Source: Anaerolineae bacterium
GTDB taxonomy: Bacteria > Chloroflexota > Anaerolineae > J102
DNA length: 20,540 bases
Direction: 5' to 3'
Assembly (NCBI GenBank): GCA_026985975.1
Contig: JALSPL010000027.1
Coordinates: 1-20,540, forward strand
Shown here: one piece after another, positions 7,741-14,828 of the stretch
Numbering within the stretch: the first letter of the stretch is position 1
How the letters are laid out: every line of letters starts with the position of its first letter
Program-made: the position numbers and the translations under genes
Notes under the pieces: generated by a model
Databases searched by the model: none
Told to the model about the DNA's origin: nothing
What the model saw: only the letters and a program-made list of their open reading frames with translations

Positions 7741-9225
7741 TCAGTAGTCTATTCGACTATGGAAGCGACGCAAGCCTGCCAGCGCCCGTTGCCAGCGTTG
7801 CAGCAGCATTTGCCGTTGCGAAGATGAAATATGAGGCGTGTATTGAGTTTTCGCCCGCCATTGGGCCTGGAGATCATCCAAACTCACGTGATCGATGGCA
7901 TGGGCTGCCAGATTAGCCACTCCGATAGCAGTTGCCTCCTGCGCTGCGGACACCAGGATTTCCATATCGAGCAGATCAGCCAAGAATTGCATGAGATAAG
8001 CATTGTTTGAAGGTCCGCCATCAACTTTGAGACCAGATGGCGAATAGGGCGCCACGGCTAGCATGGCGTTCACCACTTCATGGATGCGGAAAGCTACGCC
8101 TTCCAAGGTGGCTCGAACGATATCATCCGAGGTGACGCCGCGGTCCAGTCCAAACATAGCCCCGCGCACATCGGTCTGCCAATGGGGCGCGGCCAGACCG
8201 GCCAGCGCCGGCACGACGACCACGTCATGGTGTCGAGAAGAAAAGGCCGCTTCGGAGCTGGAGGCGGGATCGGGCAGCAGGTGCAAGCCTTCCACCAGCC
8301 ATTGCACAGCCGCTCCCGCCACGAAGACGCCGCCGTCAAGGGCATAGGATGTCACGTTAGGCAATTGCCAGGCCACGGTCGCCAGCAGGCCTTCGGCGTC
8401 GTCATAGGGCTGATGACCGGTGTTCATCAGCAAAAAACTGCCCGTGCCCAGGGTGCACTTCATATCGCCCGGGGCAAAGCAGGCCTGTCCGAACAGGGCT
8501 GCTTGCTGATCCACCAACAAGGCGTAAAGCGGAGTGTTGACGCCCGCACCGAAGTCAACATCACCCACATAACCTGAAGAAGGAACGACCTCCGGCAGCA
8601 AGGAAGGAGGAATATCGAAAAGCGTCAGCAGCTCATCGTCCCAGGCGAGATTGTTGATGTCGAAAAGAAGGGTGCGAGACGCAGTGGATGGATCGGTGAC
8701 ATGCAGGCGTCCCTGGCTGAGTTGCCACAGGACCCAGGTTTCGGTGGTGCCCAGAAGCAATCGGTCCTGACGAGCAAGATCGTTCAACTGGGGGTTGGTT
8801 TGCAACATGTAGCGCAATTTGGGCGCCACGAAGTAGCTATCCAGGAGCAGCCCCGTTTTCCTGTGCAACCAGTCGGCGTTTACTTTATCCGCCAGCTCCT
8901 GACAAACGGTTTCACCCCGTTTATCTTGCCAGACGATGGCCGGGGTGAGCGGCTCTCCTGTTTGCCGATCCCACAGAACAAAGGTCTCGCCCTGGTTGTC
9001 GAAACCGGCTGCGGCAATGGGATATTCCGCCACCAGAGGCGCTGTGACAGCGCGTACGCTTTCCAGGATGGCGTAGGGGTCTTGCTCCACCTGGCCCGGA
9101 GCCGGAAATTGGATGGGTACTTGTTCCGATCGTTGGTCTACAATACGGCCGACCTCATCGACCACAATCGCGGTGGTTTGGGTGGTGCCCTGGTCGATGC
9201 CCAGGAAGTAAGATGATATACTCAT
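7741..9225 (-). CDS. FGGY-family kinase, glycerol-kinase-like
   Basis: This 494-residue cytoplasmic kinase transfers phosphate from ATP to a polyol or sugar. GIDQGTTQTTAIVVDE (9-24) is the phosphate-1 motif of glycerol kinases. VDQQAALFGQACF (238-250), GTGSFLLMNTG (260-270) and VDGGPSNNAYLMQFLADLL (401-419) complete the fold. Of the E. coli GlpK glycerol ligands (Arg83, Glu84, Trp103, Tyr135, Asp245, Gln246), I see Glu80, Trp99, Tyr131, Asp239 and Gln240. The Arg is Gly79 (NQGET instead of NQRET). The substrate is therefore probably not plain glycerol, or is bound differently. The gene starts 38 nt after the permease stop, with no clear Shine-Dalgarno, so it is likely translated within the transporter operon. 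Confidence 0.88.
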   Translation of the reverse strand: MSISSYFLGIDQGTTQTTAIVVDEVGRIVDQRSEQVPIQFPAPGQVEQDPYAILESVRAVTAPLVAEYPIAAAGFDNQGETFVLWDRQTGEPLTPAIVWQDKRGETVCQELADKVNADWLHRKTGLLLDSYFVAPKLRYMLQTNPQLNDLARQDRLLLGTTETWVLWQLSQGRLHVTDPSTASRTLLFDINNLAWDDELLTLFDIPPSLLPEVVPSSGYVGDVDFGAGVNTPLYALLVDQQAALFGQACFAPGDMKCTLGTGSFLLMNTGHQPYDDAEGLLATVAWQLPNVTSYALDGGVFVAGAAVQWLVEGLHLLPDPASSSEAAFSSRHHDVVVVPALAGLAAPHWQTDVRGAMFGLDRGVTSDDIVRATLEGVAFRIHEVVNAMLAVAPYSPSGLKVDGGPSNNAYLMQFLADLLDMEILVSAAQEATAIGVANLAAHAIDHVSLDDLQAQWRAKTQYTPHISSSQRQMLLQRWQRALAGLRRFHSRIDY

Positions 9226-9263
9226 GCGATGTTCGTCAAATAAGAGTCATCAAAGACCAATAC

Positions 9264-10082
9264 TCAGCGATCTTTGATATCTAATTTCAAGAATCCCATT
9301 TTGAGAAGGAAGTACAAAATGATGAGAATAAGGAAAATAAAGGCGTTGACGATGGAGGCCAAAGCATAGAGCTCTGGCTTGATACCATGCCGCAATGTGC
9401 CCCAGGCAATGGTGGGCAAGGTGGGGATGGCGCCGAGATTGTAGAAACTGATCTCGAGGTTGTTGAAGGCCAGGATGAAACCGACGAAGAAACCGCCAAA
9501 AATCGCAGGCCAAATGTTAGGTAATGTCACTTCGCGGAAGGTCTTGGCGGGCGTTGCGCCAAAAACCATGGCGACGTCATCCAAACGCCAGTCATAACGG
9601 GCCAGTTGCGCCACGATGACTAAAAAGGCGAAGGCTGTGGCATAGGTGGCGTTGGCGATGATGGCCGAAAGCAGGTTGCCGGGTAGTCCCAAAATCGCTT
9701 TATTGAAGATGAGAGAGGAGATGCCGATGAGGATGTGGGCCACAAACAAAGGCGCCAGATAGAAAATCATTAGCAGACCACGCCAACGTGATTGGTATTT
9801 CAACAAGCCGATGGCGGCCATGGTGGCAAAAAGGGTGGAAAGCAAACCGGTGCCGATGCCGATAATCAGGCTATTCACGAGGCCCTGATGAAAATTATCC
9901 AGAGTCAATAGATTGATGTAATGCTCCAGGGTGTATTCGGGAGGAAATGGCCACACCGTATTCTCGACAAAGGAGAGATACATGATGTAGAAGATGGGAA
10001 AATACAAAAACAGGTAGAGCAAGATCAGCAACAAAGCCTGACCTGCCAGGGCTAATTTTCGTCCAGGATTGACTGCATTCAT
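9264..10082 (-). CDS. ABC transporter permease, PotC-like (cassette 1)
   Basis: This is one of two inner-membrane channel subunits of cassette 1, 272 residues with about six hydrophobic segments. The cytoplasmic EAA loop that docks on the ATPase reads DDVAMVFGATPAKTFREVTLP (about 168-188). I set the start at the ATG at 10082 (MNAVNPGRKLA). GGAGGAG lies about 9 nt upstream, inside the end of the preceding gene, whose TGA is 1 nt away. The frame is open to 10175, but that part overlaps the other permease. Similarity is to the PotC class (polyamine/opine/phosphonate type). The DNA here is notably AT-rich relative to flanking operons. Confidence 0.88.
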   Translation of the reverse strand: MNAVNPGRKLALAGQALLLILLYLFLYFPIFYIMYLSFVENTVWPFPPEYTLEHYINLLTLDNFHQGLVNSLIIGIGTGLLSTLFATMAAIGLLKYQSRWRGLLMIFYLAPLFVAHILIGISSLIFNKAILGLPGNLLSAIIANATYATAFAFLVIVAQLARYDWRLDDVAMVFGATPAKTFREVTLPNIWPAIFGGFFVGFILAFNNLEISFYNLGAIPTLPTIAWGTLRHGIKPELYALASIVNAFIFLILIILYFLLKMGFLKLDIKDR

Positions 10083-10083
10083 C

Positions 10084-10968
10084 TCAAATATCTCCTCCTG
10101 TGAAGCCGCTGCGGCGCAAATCAACCGTCTTCCATACCAGGAAGATGGCGATAATGGACACAAAGAACAATACAACTCCCATAGCCGAGCCTAAAGCCCA
10201 TGTGCCCGTGGCCCCGAACTGGTGAGCCAGGATATTCCCGAACAGAGCGCCATTGACGCCGCCCAAAAACCTGGGGGTGATGGAAGCAGCCAGCGTGGGA
10301 ACGAAAACCAGGACGATACCCACAGCTGTGCCAATCCAGTTGAGGGGCAATGTCACCTCGAAAAAAGCTTTAATAGGACTGGCGCCATTGACCTTGGCAA
10401 CCTCCAACAAGTCGAAGTTGAAGTTGAGCAAGGAAAGGTAGATGGCCAAAATCATGAAGGGGATCCACAAATAGACCAGCCCCATGCCCGATGCAAAGTT
10501 GGAATACATGAAGGCGTTGATAGGCTTGAGCCCCAGGTTAATCAAGGCCGTATTGATGATGCCGATGGGGCCAAATATCTGTTGCAGCGCAGTCACGCGC
10601 AAGATGATGCCGGTGAAAAATGGGGCGGAAGTCAATAAAACAAGCACCAGTTTATACCGCCCCCCGGCGTAAGCTATGAAATAGGCGATAGGCCAGGAGT
10701 AAATGAGCGAAATGAGGGTCACGGCAGTGGCCATCAGGATTGAACGTCCGAGGAAAACCAGATAAGTATGTTTGGTCAGGAGAACCACATAGTTGTCGAT
10801 ATTCCAATCGTGGATAATCGTGTAGCTTTCGGTGCGCCAAAAGCTAATGACAACCGTTGTCAATAAAGGCAGGACGAAGAAGAATAACAAAAACAATGCT
10901 CCTGGCATAACCAATAGATAGAAGCTGAATTGTCTCGTTCGCCAGAAAGGAACACGAGGATCTTTCAT
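10084..10968 (-). CDS. ABC transporter permease, PotB-like (cassette 1)
   Basis: This is the second channel subunit of cassette 1, 294 residues. A membrane anchor (FYLLVMPGALFLLFFFVLPL) follows a short basic N-terminus. Further hydrophobic segments and the EAA loop LLEVAKVNGASPIKAFFEV (about 187-205) precede the last two segments. The ATG at 10968 overlaps the ATPase stop (ATGA, 10965-10968) and has GGAGG six bases upstream. This supports it over the longer frame starting at 11016. The protein should pair with the PotC-like subunit encoded 1 nt downstream. Confidence 0.88.
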   Translation of the reverse strand: MKDPRVPFWRTRQFSFYLLVMPGALFLLFFFVLPLLTTVVISFWRTESYTIIHDWNIDNYVVLLTKHTYLVFLGRSILMATAVTLISLIYSWPIAYFIAYAGGRYKLVLVLLTSAPFFTGIILRVTALQQIFGPIGIINTALINLGLKPINAFMYSNFASGMGLVYLWIPFMILAIYLSLLNFNFDLLEVAKVNGASPIKAFFEVTLPLNWIGTAVGIVLVFVPTLAASITPRFLGGVNGALFGNILAHQFGATGTWALGSAMGVVLFFVSIIAIFLVWKTVDLRRSGFTGGDI

Positions 10969-12059
10969 GCTAGACCTCCATCTGCAGGAAACACATCGGG
11001 CGCCTCTGAGGGCCAAGATATGGAGACAGTGGCATTGCGCAGAGCAGGAGAAATAGTAGGAACATCGCTGACGATGATCTCATTATCATTTTTCAAGGAA
11101 ATGAGATAGTCTGCGTACTGCCCCTTGAAAATGGTGTCTCTCAAGCGGCCTTCGATCACGGTGCGACCATGATCGTCGGGTTTTTGTCCCGGAGGATGGA
11201 TGGTGATTTTTTCACTTTTCAGGAAATAATCTACAGTCATGCCGATTTTAAAGTCGTCCTTATAAGGAGCCCGTAATGAGACGCCATCCCAATCGACAAC
11301 AATGCAGCCATTATCAACTGCTTTGATTTCGCCCTGCATAGCATTGGTCGAGCCAAGAAATGAGGCCACAAAAGAAGTCTGAGGGTGATGATAGAGTTCG
11401 AATTTGTCTCCGATCTGCTCCAGTTGCCCCAAGCGCATAATCGCCATGCGGTCACTCATGGTCAGGGCCTCTTCCTGATTATGGGTAACGTAAATGAAGG
11501 GAATGCCGAGCTCCAACTGAAAACGCCGGATTTCGATCTCCATCTCTTTGCGCAGTTCGCGATCCAGGTTGGCCAGGGGTTCATCCAGCAAAAGCACCGA
11601 AGGGCGCGACACCAACCCACGCGCTAAAGCAACGCGCTGTTTCTGACCGCCGGAAAGCTGATAAGGAAAACGCTCATCCAAACCCTCCAGATGCACCAAT
11701 TGGCTGACCCATTGGTATTGTTCTTCTTTAGTCGATTCGTCCTTTCCCTGCATTTTCAGGGGAAAGACGATATTTTCTTTGACGGTTTTATGGGGAAAAA
11801 GCAGGAAGTCTTGAAAGACCATGCCAATGCCCCGTTTGTAGGGCGGCAAATTGGTGACATCGCGTCCGTTGATCAGAACACGTCCTTTGTCGGGCGTTTC
11901 GAGGCCGGCGATGATGCGAAGCATTGTCGTCTTTCCCGAGCCGCTGGGACCCAGCAATGCGAACAACTCTTTGGATACATTAATGCTGATATTCTTGGCG
12001 GCTTCGACAGAACCAAAGTTCTTGTAGATGCCTTGCAGTTGTAAAATTGTCTCACTCAT
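10965..12059 (-). CDS. ABC transporter ATP-binding protein, PotA-like (cassette 1)
   Basis: This is the 364-residue cytoplasmic ATPase that powers cassette 1. Walker A GPSGSGKT is at 37-44, the Q-loop glutamine is Gln83 in VFQDFLLFPH, the signature LSGGQ is at 135-139, Walker B VLLLDE is at 155-160, and the switch histidine is His193 in THNQEEA (more often THDQ). The C-terminal ~130 residues form a TOBE-type regulatory domain, as in PotA/FbpC. I chose the ATG at 12059 (MSETILQLQGIYKNFG); GGAG and AAGGG lie upstream. The frame is open to 12158, but that stretch covers the intergenic hairpin. Confidence 0.92.
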   Translation of the reverse strand: MSETILQLQGIYKNFGSVEAAKNISINVSKELFALLGPSGSGKTTMLRIIAGLETPDKGRVLINGRDVTNLPPYKRGIGMVFQDFLLFPHKTVKENIVFPLKMQGKDESTKEEQYQWVSQLVHLEGLDERFPYQLSGGQKQRVALARGLVSRPSVLLLDEPLANLDRELRKEMEIEIRRFQLELGIPFIYVTHNQEEALTMSDRMAIMRLGQLEQIGDKFELYHHPQTSFVASFLGSTNAMQGEIKAVDNGCIVVDWDGVSLRAPYKDDFKIGMTVDYFLKSEKITIHPPGQKPDDHGRTVIEGRLRDTIFKGQYADYLISLKNDNEIIVSDVPTISPALRNATVSISWPSEAPDVFPADGGLA

Positions 12060-12099
12060 AACCCTTACGTCTCCTGCGAATGCGAAAAGGATTGAAGAT

Positions 12100-12150
12100 T
12101 TCATCGGCCAGTCGCATTTGCAACAAGGGATGATGCGACTGGCCGATGAA
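12100..12150 (-). other. Perfect 18-bp stem-loop after binding-protein gene 1
   Basis: TTCATCGGCCAGTCGCAT (12100-12117) is exactly complementary to 12133-12150 and closes a 15-nt loop. In transcript sense it begins 16 nt after the binding-protein stop and ends about 40 nt before the ATPase ATG. Such hairpins commonly protect the upstream mRNA, giving excess binding protein over the membrane subunits. There is no T tract, so full termination is less likely than processing or partial attenuation. Confidence 0.85.
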
Positions 12151-12166
12151 GTGTGCAATTGTAGGA

Positions 12167-13369
12167 TCAGGATGCTTCCACTTCAGACCAAACGCGTTCC
12201 CATTTCTCGGGCGAAGAAGGAGCGTCGAACTGGTATAGTCCGCGAATAGCAGAAGTGTTATTGAGGAAGAGGCTATCGACGAAGCGCTGAGGCACCTTGT
12301 CGCGTACGTCCACTGTAGGCGACCACCCCACATCGGTGGCGACGATTGCCATGTTGTCTGGATCGAGACGGAAGTCAATCCACTTGTGGACGAGCTCCAG
12401 TTTCTCGCTATCTTTGACGCCAGAAGTGATAGCCCAGGTGTCGACCCAACCCAAACCGCCTTCTTTGGGCTTGAGTACATGACGCATGTTCAGATCGGTC
12501 TTGCCGTCCAACTTATCGAAATAAATGCGGCGGTAAATGCCCGACCATTCGGGCGACGCCCAAACCGATTCCGAACGCAGCAGGCGCTCCAGGGTGTCTT
12601 CATCATTCCAGCGGGTCAGCAAGAGCTTCTTTTGTTTGATCAGTAATTTTTTGGCTTCTTCCAATTCCTCATCTGTTAGCACGTAGGGGTTGAAGGATTT
12701 GCCATCGGGACGCGGCGCATTGATGGTGCCCATTCGATACGCAACCAGGATGCCGGCCAGGGCAATGTTTTCTTCGAACCGGGCGCTGGTGGAAAGATGC
12801 CCCTTGTACTTTTCATTGAAGAGTAGACTGATGGATTCAGCGTCCGCCTCATCAACTTTATCCATGTTCACAGTAAAGCCATAGCCCCCCCAGCAGTTGG
12901 GAGCGGCGATCATTCGATCCCCATCCTCTTCTTTGAGCAACATGTAGTTGGGCGGCTTGAAGTCATCGAAGACATACTTCATGTTGCTGATTTTGCTGTA
13001 ATCCACTGGTTGCACCAATCCCTGCTTGGCGTAAAGACGTGGCCAAAAACCGTCGGCCATGACAAGATCGAAGTCGTCAGTGCCGCCAGCCTTGAGCTTG
13101 TTGTATGCTTCCGAGTTACCATCAAAGAACCCCGAACTAACTTTGACTTTGTACTTTTCCTGGAAAGCGTCGACAATCTTTTTCACATTATAGTGTTCCC
13201 ATCCCAACCAGCGAAGTTCTAAAGTAGCCTTTTCCTGATTTTTGATGAATGGACCACAGGCGCTTAGTGCAACCGCGGCGGCGGCAGCAGTCATTGTCCC
13301 CTTGAGGAAGTCACGACGAGTAAAGACGGCTTGCAAACCACCATCTTTTTGATCTTTTTTGGATGACAT
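12167..13369 (-). CDS. Extracellular solute-binding lipoprotein, PotD-like, Tat signal (cassette 1)
   Basis: This 400-residue ligand receptor is the first gene of the catabolic operon. The N-terminus has a twin-arginine motif TRRDFLKG (17-24), a hydrophobic Ala/Val run, and the lipobox ALSAC with Cys38, so it looks like a Tat-exported lipoprotein. The mature part begins LELRWLGWEHY (50-60) and has the two-lobe PotD-like layout. GGLGWVDTWAIT (304-315) aligns with the PotD segment holding Trp255 and Asp257, giving Trp308 and Asp310 here. The PotD acid Asp168 seems replaced around STSARFEEN (193-201). AGGAG precedes the ATG at 13369 by about 9 nt. The ligand is unknown; an amine-bearing or phosphorylated compound is plausible. 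Confidence 0.88.
   Translation of the reverse strand: MSSKKDQKDGGLQAVFTRRDFLKGTMTAAAAAVALSACGPFIKNQEKATLELRWLGWEHYNVKKIVDAFQEKYKVKVSSGFFDGNSEAYNKLKAGGTDDFDLVMADGFWPRLYAKQGLVQPVDYSKISNMKYVFDDFKPPNYMLLKEEDGDRMIAAPNCWGGYGFTVNMDKVDEADAESISLLFNEKYKGHLSTSARFEENIALAGILVAYRMGTINAPRPDGKSFNPYVLTDEELEEAKKLLIKQKKLLLTRWNDEDTLERLLRSESVWASPEWSGIYRRIYFDKLDGKTDLNMRHVLKPKEGGLGWVDTWAITSGVKDSEKLELVHKWIDFRLDPDNMAIVATDVGWSPTVDVRDKVPQRFVDSLFLNNTSAIRGLYQFDAPSSPEKWERVWSEVEAS
12230..12241. promoter_or_regulatory. Operator-like 12-mer inside binding-protein gene 1
   Basis: CTGGTATAGTCC is identical, in reverse complement, to 13651-13662 in the upstream regulatory region. It lies in the 3' part of the binding-protein gene (codons for GLYQ). 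It may be coincidence or an auxiliary regulator site. Confidence 0.3.
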
Positions 13370-13629
13370 TTCTATCTCTCCTGGGTAGCGTGGGAAGATG
13401 AAGGAGAAAAGTTATGAGTTGTGGAATAGTTGAGAGTCAGAAATTAAGTTAATCGTTCTAGTCGACCTCCTTTTATAATGCTGAGACTGTTCAAATGGTG
13501 GAAGAGTCGAGATGACTCAATCTGCTTATGAGTATATCCAATAGGTGCAAATTTGGGAATGGCAGTTCTGGTTTTATGAAACTAATTTACGTCTGTTGTA
13601 AACACGCTGTTGGCTAGATGAAAACTGTT

Positions 13630-13665
13630 TGGACTATATAAAGACAAACTGGACTATACCAGATT
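13630..13665 (-). promoter_or_regulatory. Putative GntR operator pair upstream of cassette 1
   Basis: TGGACTATA occurs at 13630-13638 and again at 13650-13658, exactly 20 bp (two helical turns) apart. The second is part of CTGGACTATACCAG (13649-13662), an imperfect palindrome with CTGG/CCAG arms. Its reverse complement, AATCTGGTATAGTCCA (13650-13665), matches 20330-20345 upstream of cassette 2 at 15 of 16 bases. The TGGT...ACCA half-site style resembles operators of HutC-type GntR proteins, and such a gene lies 340 bp away. It sits about 280 nt before the start codon. Confidence 0.6.
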
Positions 13666-13766
13666 TCGCCAATATAACATATTTTTCCCCCGAGTGCAAA
13701 TTGTGCCGACGGCTAGGGCGTGTTTCAAAATGGGGCGCGGTTTTGTATTTCTGGCCGACTCAAGTA

Positions 13767-13931
13767 GGCCTGCTTCAGGCCTGCGGCCAAAAGAGGGCCT
13801 ACGCCCTCCAATTCTCGCGACATCAGGTCGCTGTAGAGCGACCGTCGGCGCGAAGCGCCTAAAGCGTCCGAGTTCACTCGGTCAGTGCACTATCGGGCAG
13901 TTTGCCCCAAAATTGAACCGTCCCCCGACGG
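13767..13931. repeat. Cluster of consecutive short GC-rich hairpins
   Basis: Successive perfect stems can be read. They are GGCCTG/CAGGCC (13767-13781), GAGGGC/GCCCTC (13793-13808), GGTCGC/GCGACC (13826-13843), GGCGC/GCGCC (13847-13859), CCGAG/CTCGG (13868-13881 region), GGGCA/TGCCC (13895-13907) and CCGTC/GACGG (13918-13931), with loops of 3-6 nt. GCGAC/GTCGC (13817-13831) is an alternative to the third. TGGGGC (13731-13736) and GCCCCA (13904-13909) could close most of the cluster. It lies downstream of gntR in transcript sense. Nature unknown: structured RNA, repeat element or mobile-element remnant. Confidence 0.65.
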
Positions 13932-14004
13932 CTATTGGTTTTTCATTGGAACTCGGCAATCGACGTATCCGTACATTCATCAAAAACCGAAGGTGTCAGA
14001 GAAT

Positions 14005-14808
14005 TTAGCGGTTCGTTTCCAATTCGTGTAGAGCTTGCTCCCATACTGGGCTAGATCCGGCAAAAACATTTTCGACGCCTGCTGTACGAGCGGTAAAGAT
14101 GATACGGTCGCCGCGGTAAATATCGTGGGCGTACTCGAAGGGGACATTGTCGGCGGTAAATGCCTGGCGGCGGATTTCCAGCGTAGGCAAATCCACAGCC
14201 ACGCCCATGATTTCGGCCCATTCTGAATCCAGCATGGAGATTTCCAGCTCCTGAATCGAGCTTGCAGGCATGACGGAGAAGTATTTGCGCAAAATGCCGT
14301 AGATGGAATCGGAAAGGCTGAAGTCCAGTAAATCGGGGAAGAGCCGGGCGGGAAAGTAGGAATCTTCCAGAGCAACGGGTTCGTGGTTAGCTGTGCGCAG
14401 ACGCATAATGTGATAAACATCATCCGTTTCATCCAGCGATAGCGCATGAATCACCCGAGGCGCCAGAGCCTCAAAAGGCAGCTTTTCCGCCACGATGAGC
14501 TTGGCCCCGGGGCGCACGCCCGCCTTGCGCAACTGCTCGTGCAGACCGCCGGGCGAGCTGAGATCGAAGCGAAATTTGGGCTGCGCCACATAGGCCCGCG
14601 ACCGATTGCGCCGCACGATGAGCCCCCGCTGCACCAGGATGTTGATGGCGGCCCGCGCGGTCATGCGGGAGATGCCATAGCGCCCCGCCAGCTCCCGCTC
14701 GGAAGAAATGCGAGAATCCGCGGGCAGAACGCCGGCCTCGATCTCTTCAGCGATCTGCTCAGCCACTTGGCGGTAAATCGGTCGTGTCGATGATAGATCA
14801 CCAGGCAT
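14005..14808 (-). CDS. GntR-family regulator (HutC/UTRA type)
   Basis: This 267-residue transcription factor has an N-terminal winged helix-turn-helix (about 8-75; SSERELAGRYGISRMTARAA is the recognition region at 35-54). A C-terminal UTRA ligand-binding domain (about 95-255) has typical elements such as EPVALEDSYFPARLFPDLL. HutC-type regulators usually repress catabolic operons and release DNA on binding a phosphorylated or related metabolite. AAGGAG lies about 9 nt before the ATG at 14808. It is 20 nt downstream of the phosphodiesterase gene on the same strand, so the two are probably co-transcribed. It sits between the two transport cassettes, whose upstream regions share a candidate operator. 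Confidence 0.93.
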   Translation of the reverse strand: MPGDLSSTRPIYRQVAEQIAEEIEAGVLPADSRISSERELAGRYGISRMTARAAINILVQRGLIVRRNRSRAYVAQPKFRFDLSSPGGLHEQLRKAGVRPGAKLIVAEKLPFEALAPRVIHALSLDETDDVYHIMRLRTANHEPVALEDSYFPARLFPDLLDFSLSDSIYGILRKYFSVMPASSIQELEISMLDSEWAEIMGVAVDLPTLEIRRQAFTADNVPFEYAHDIYRGDRIIFTARTAGVENVFAGSSPVWEQALHELETNR

Positions 14809-14828
14809 TCAGATAAGCTCCTTGAGGT

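Larger units (their letters stand above)
13370..14004. other. 635-bp regulatory gap upstream of cassette 1
   Basis: No believable gene lies here. The part near the binding-protein start (13370-13680) is AT-rich and must hold the operon promoter; it contains the operator-like TGGACTATA pair at 13630-13665. The part near gntR (13700-13935) is GC-rich and packed with short hairpins. I cannot assign a confident -35/-10 pair for the minus-strand transcript. Confidence 0.7.

Noticed and set aside
13465..13471. Perfect minus-strand Shine-Dalgarno AGGAGGT
   Set aside because: No ATG, GTG or TTG follows at a workable distance, so no small gene is supported.
13694..14008. 104-codon plus-strand frame in the gap upstream of cassette 1
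   Set aside because: The frame runs through the hairpin array; the translated Arg/Pro/Gly-rich text reflects palindromic DNA, not a protein.
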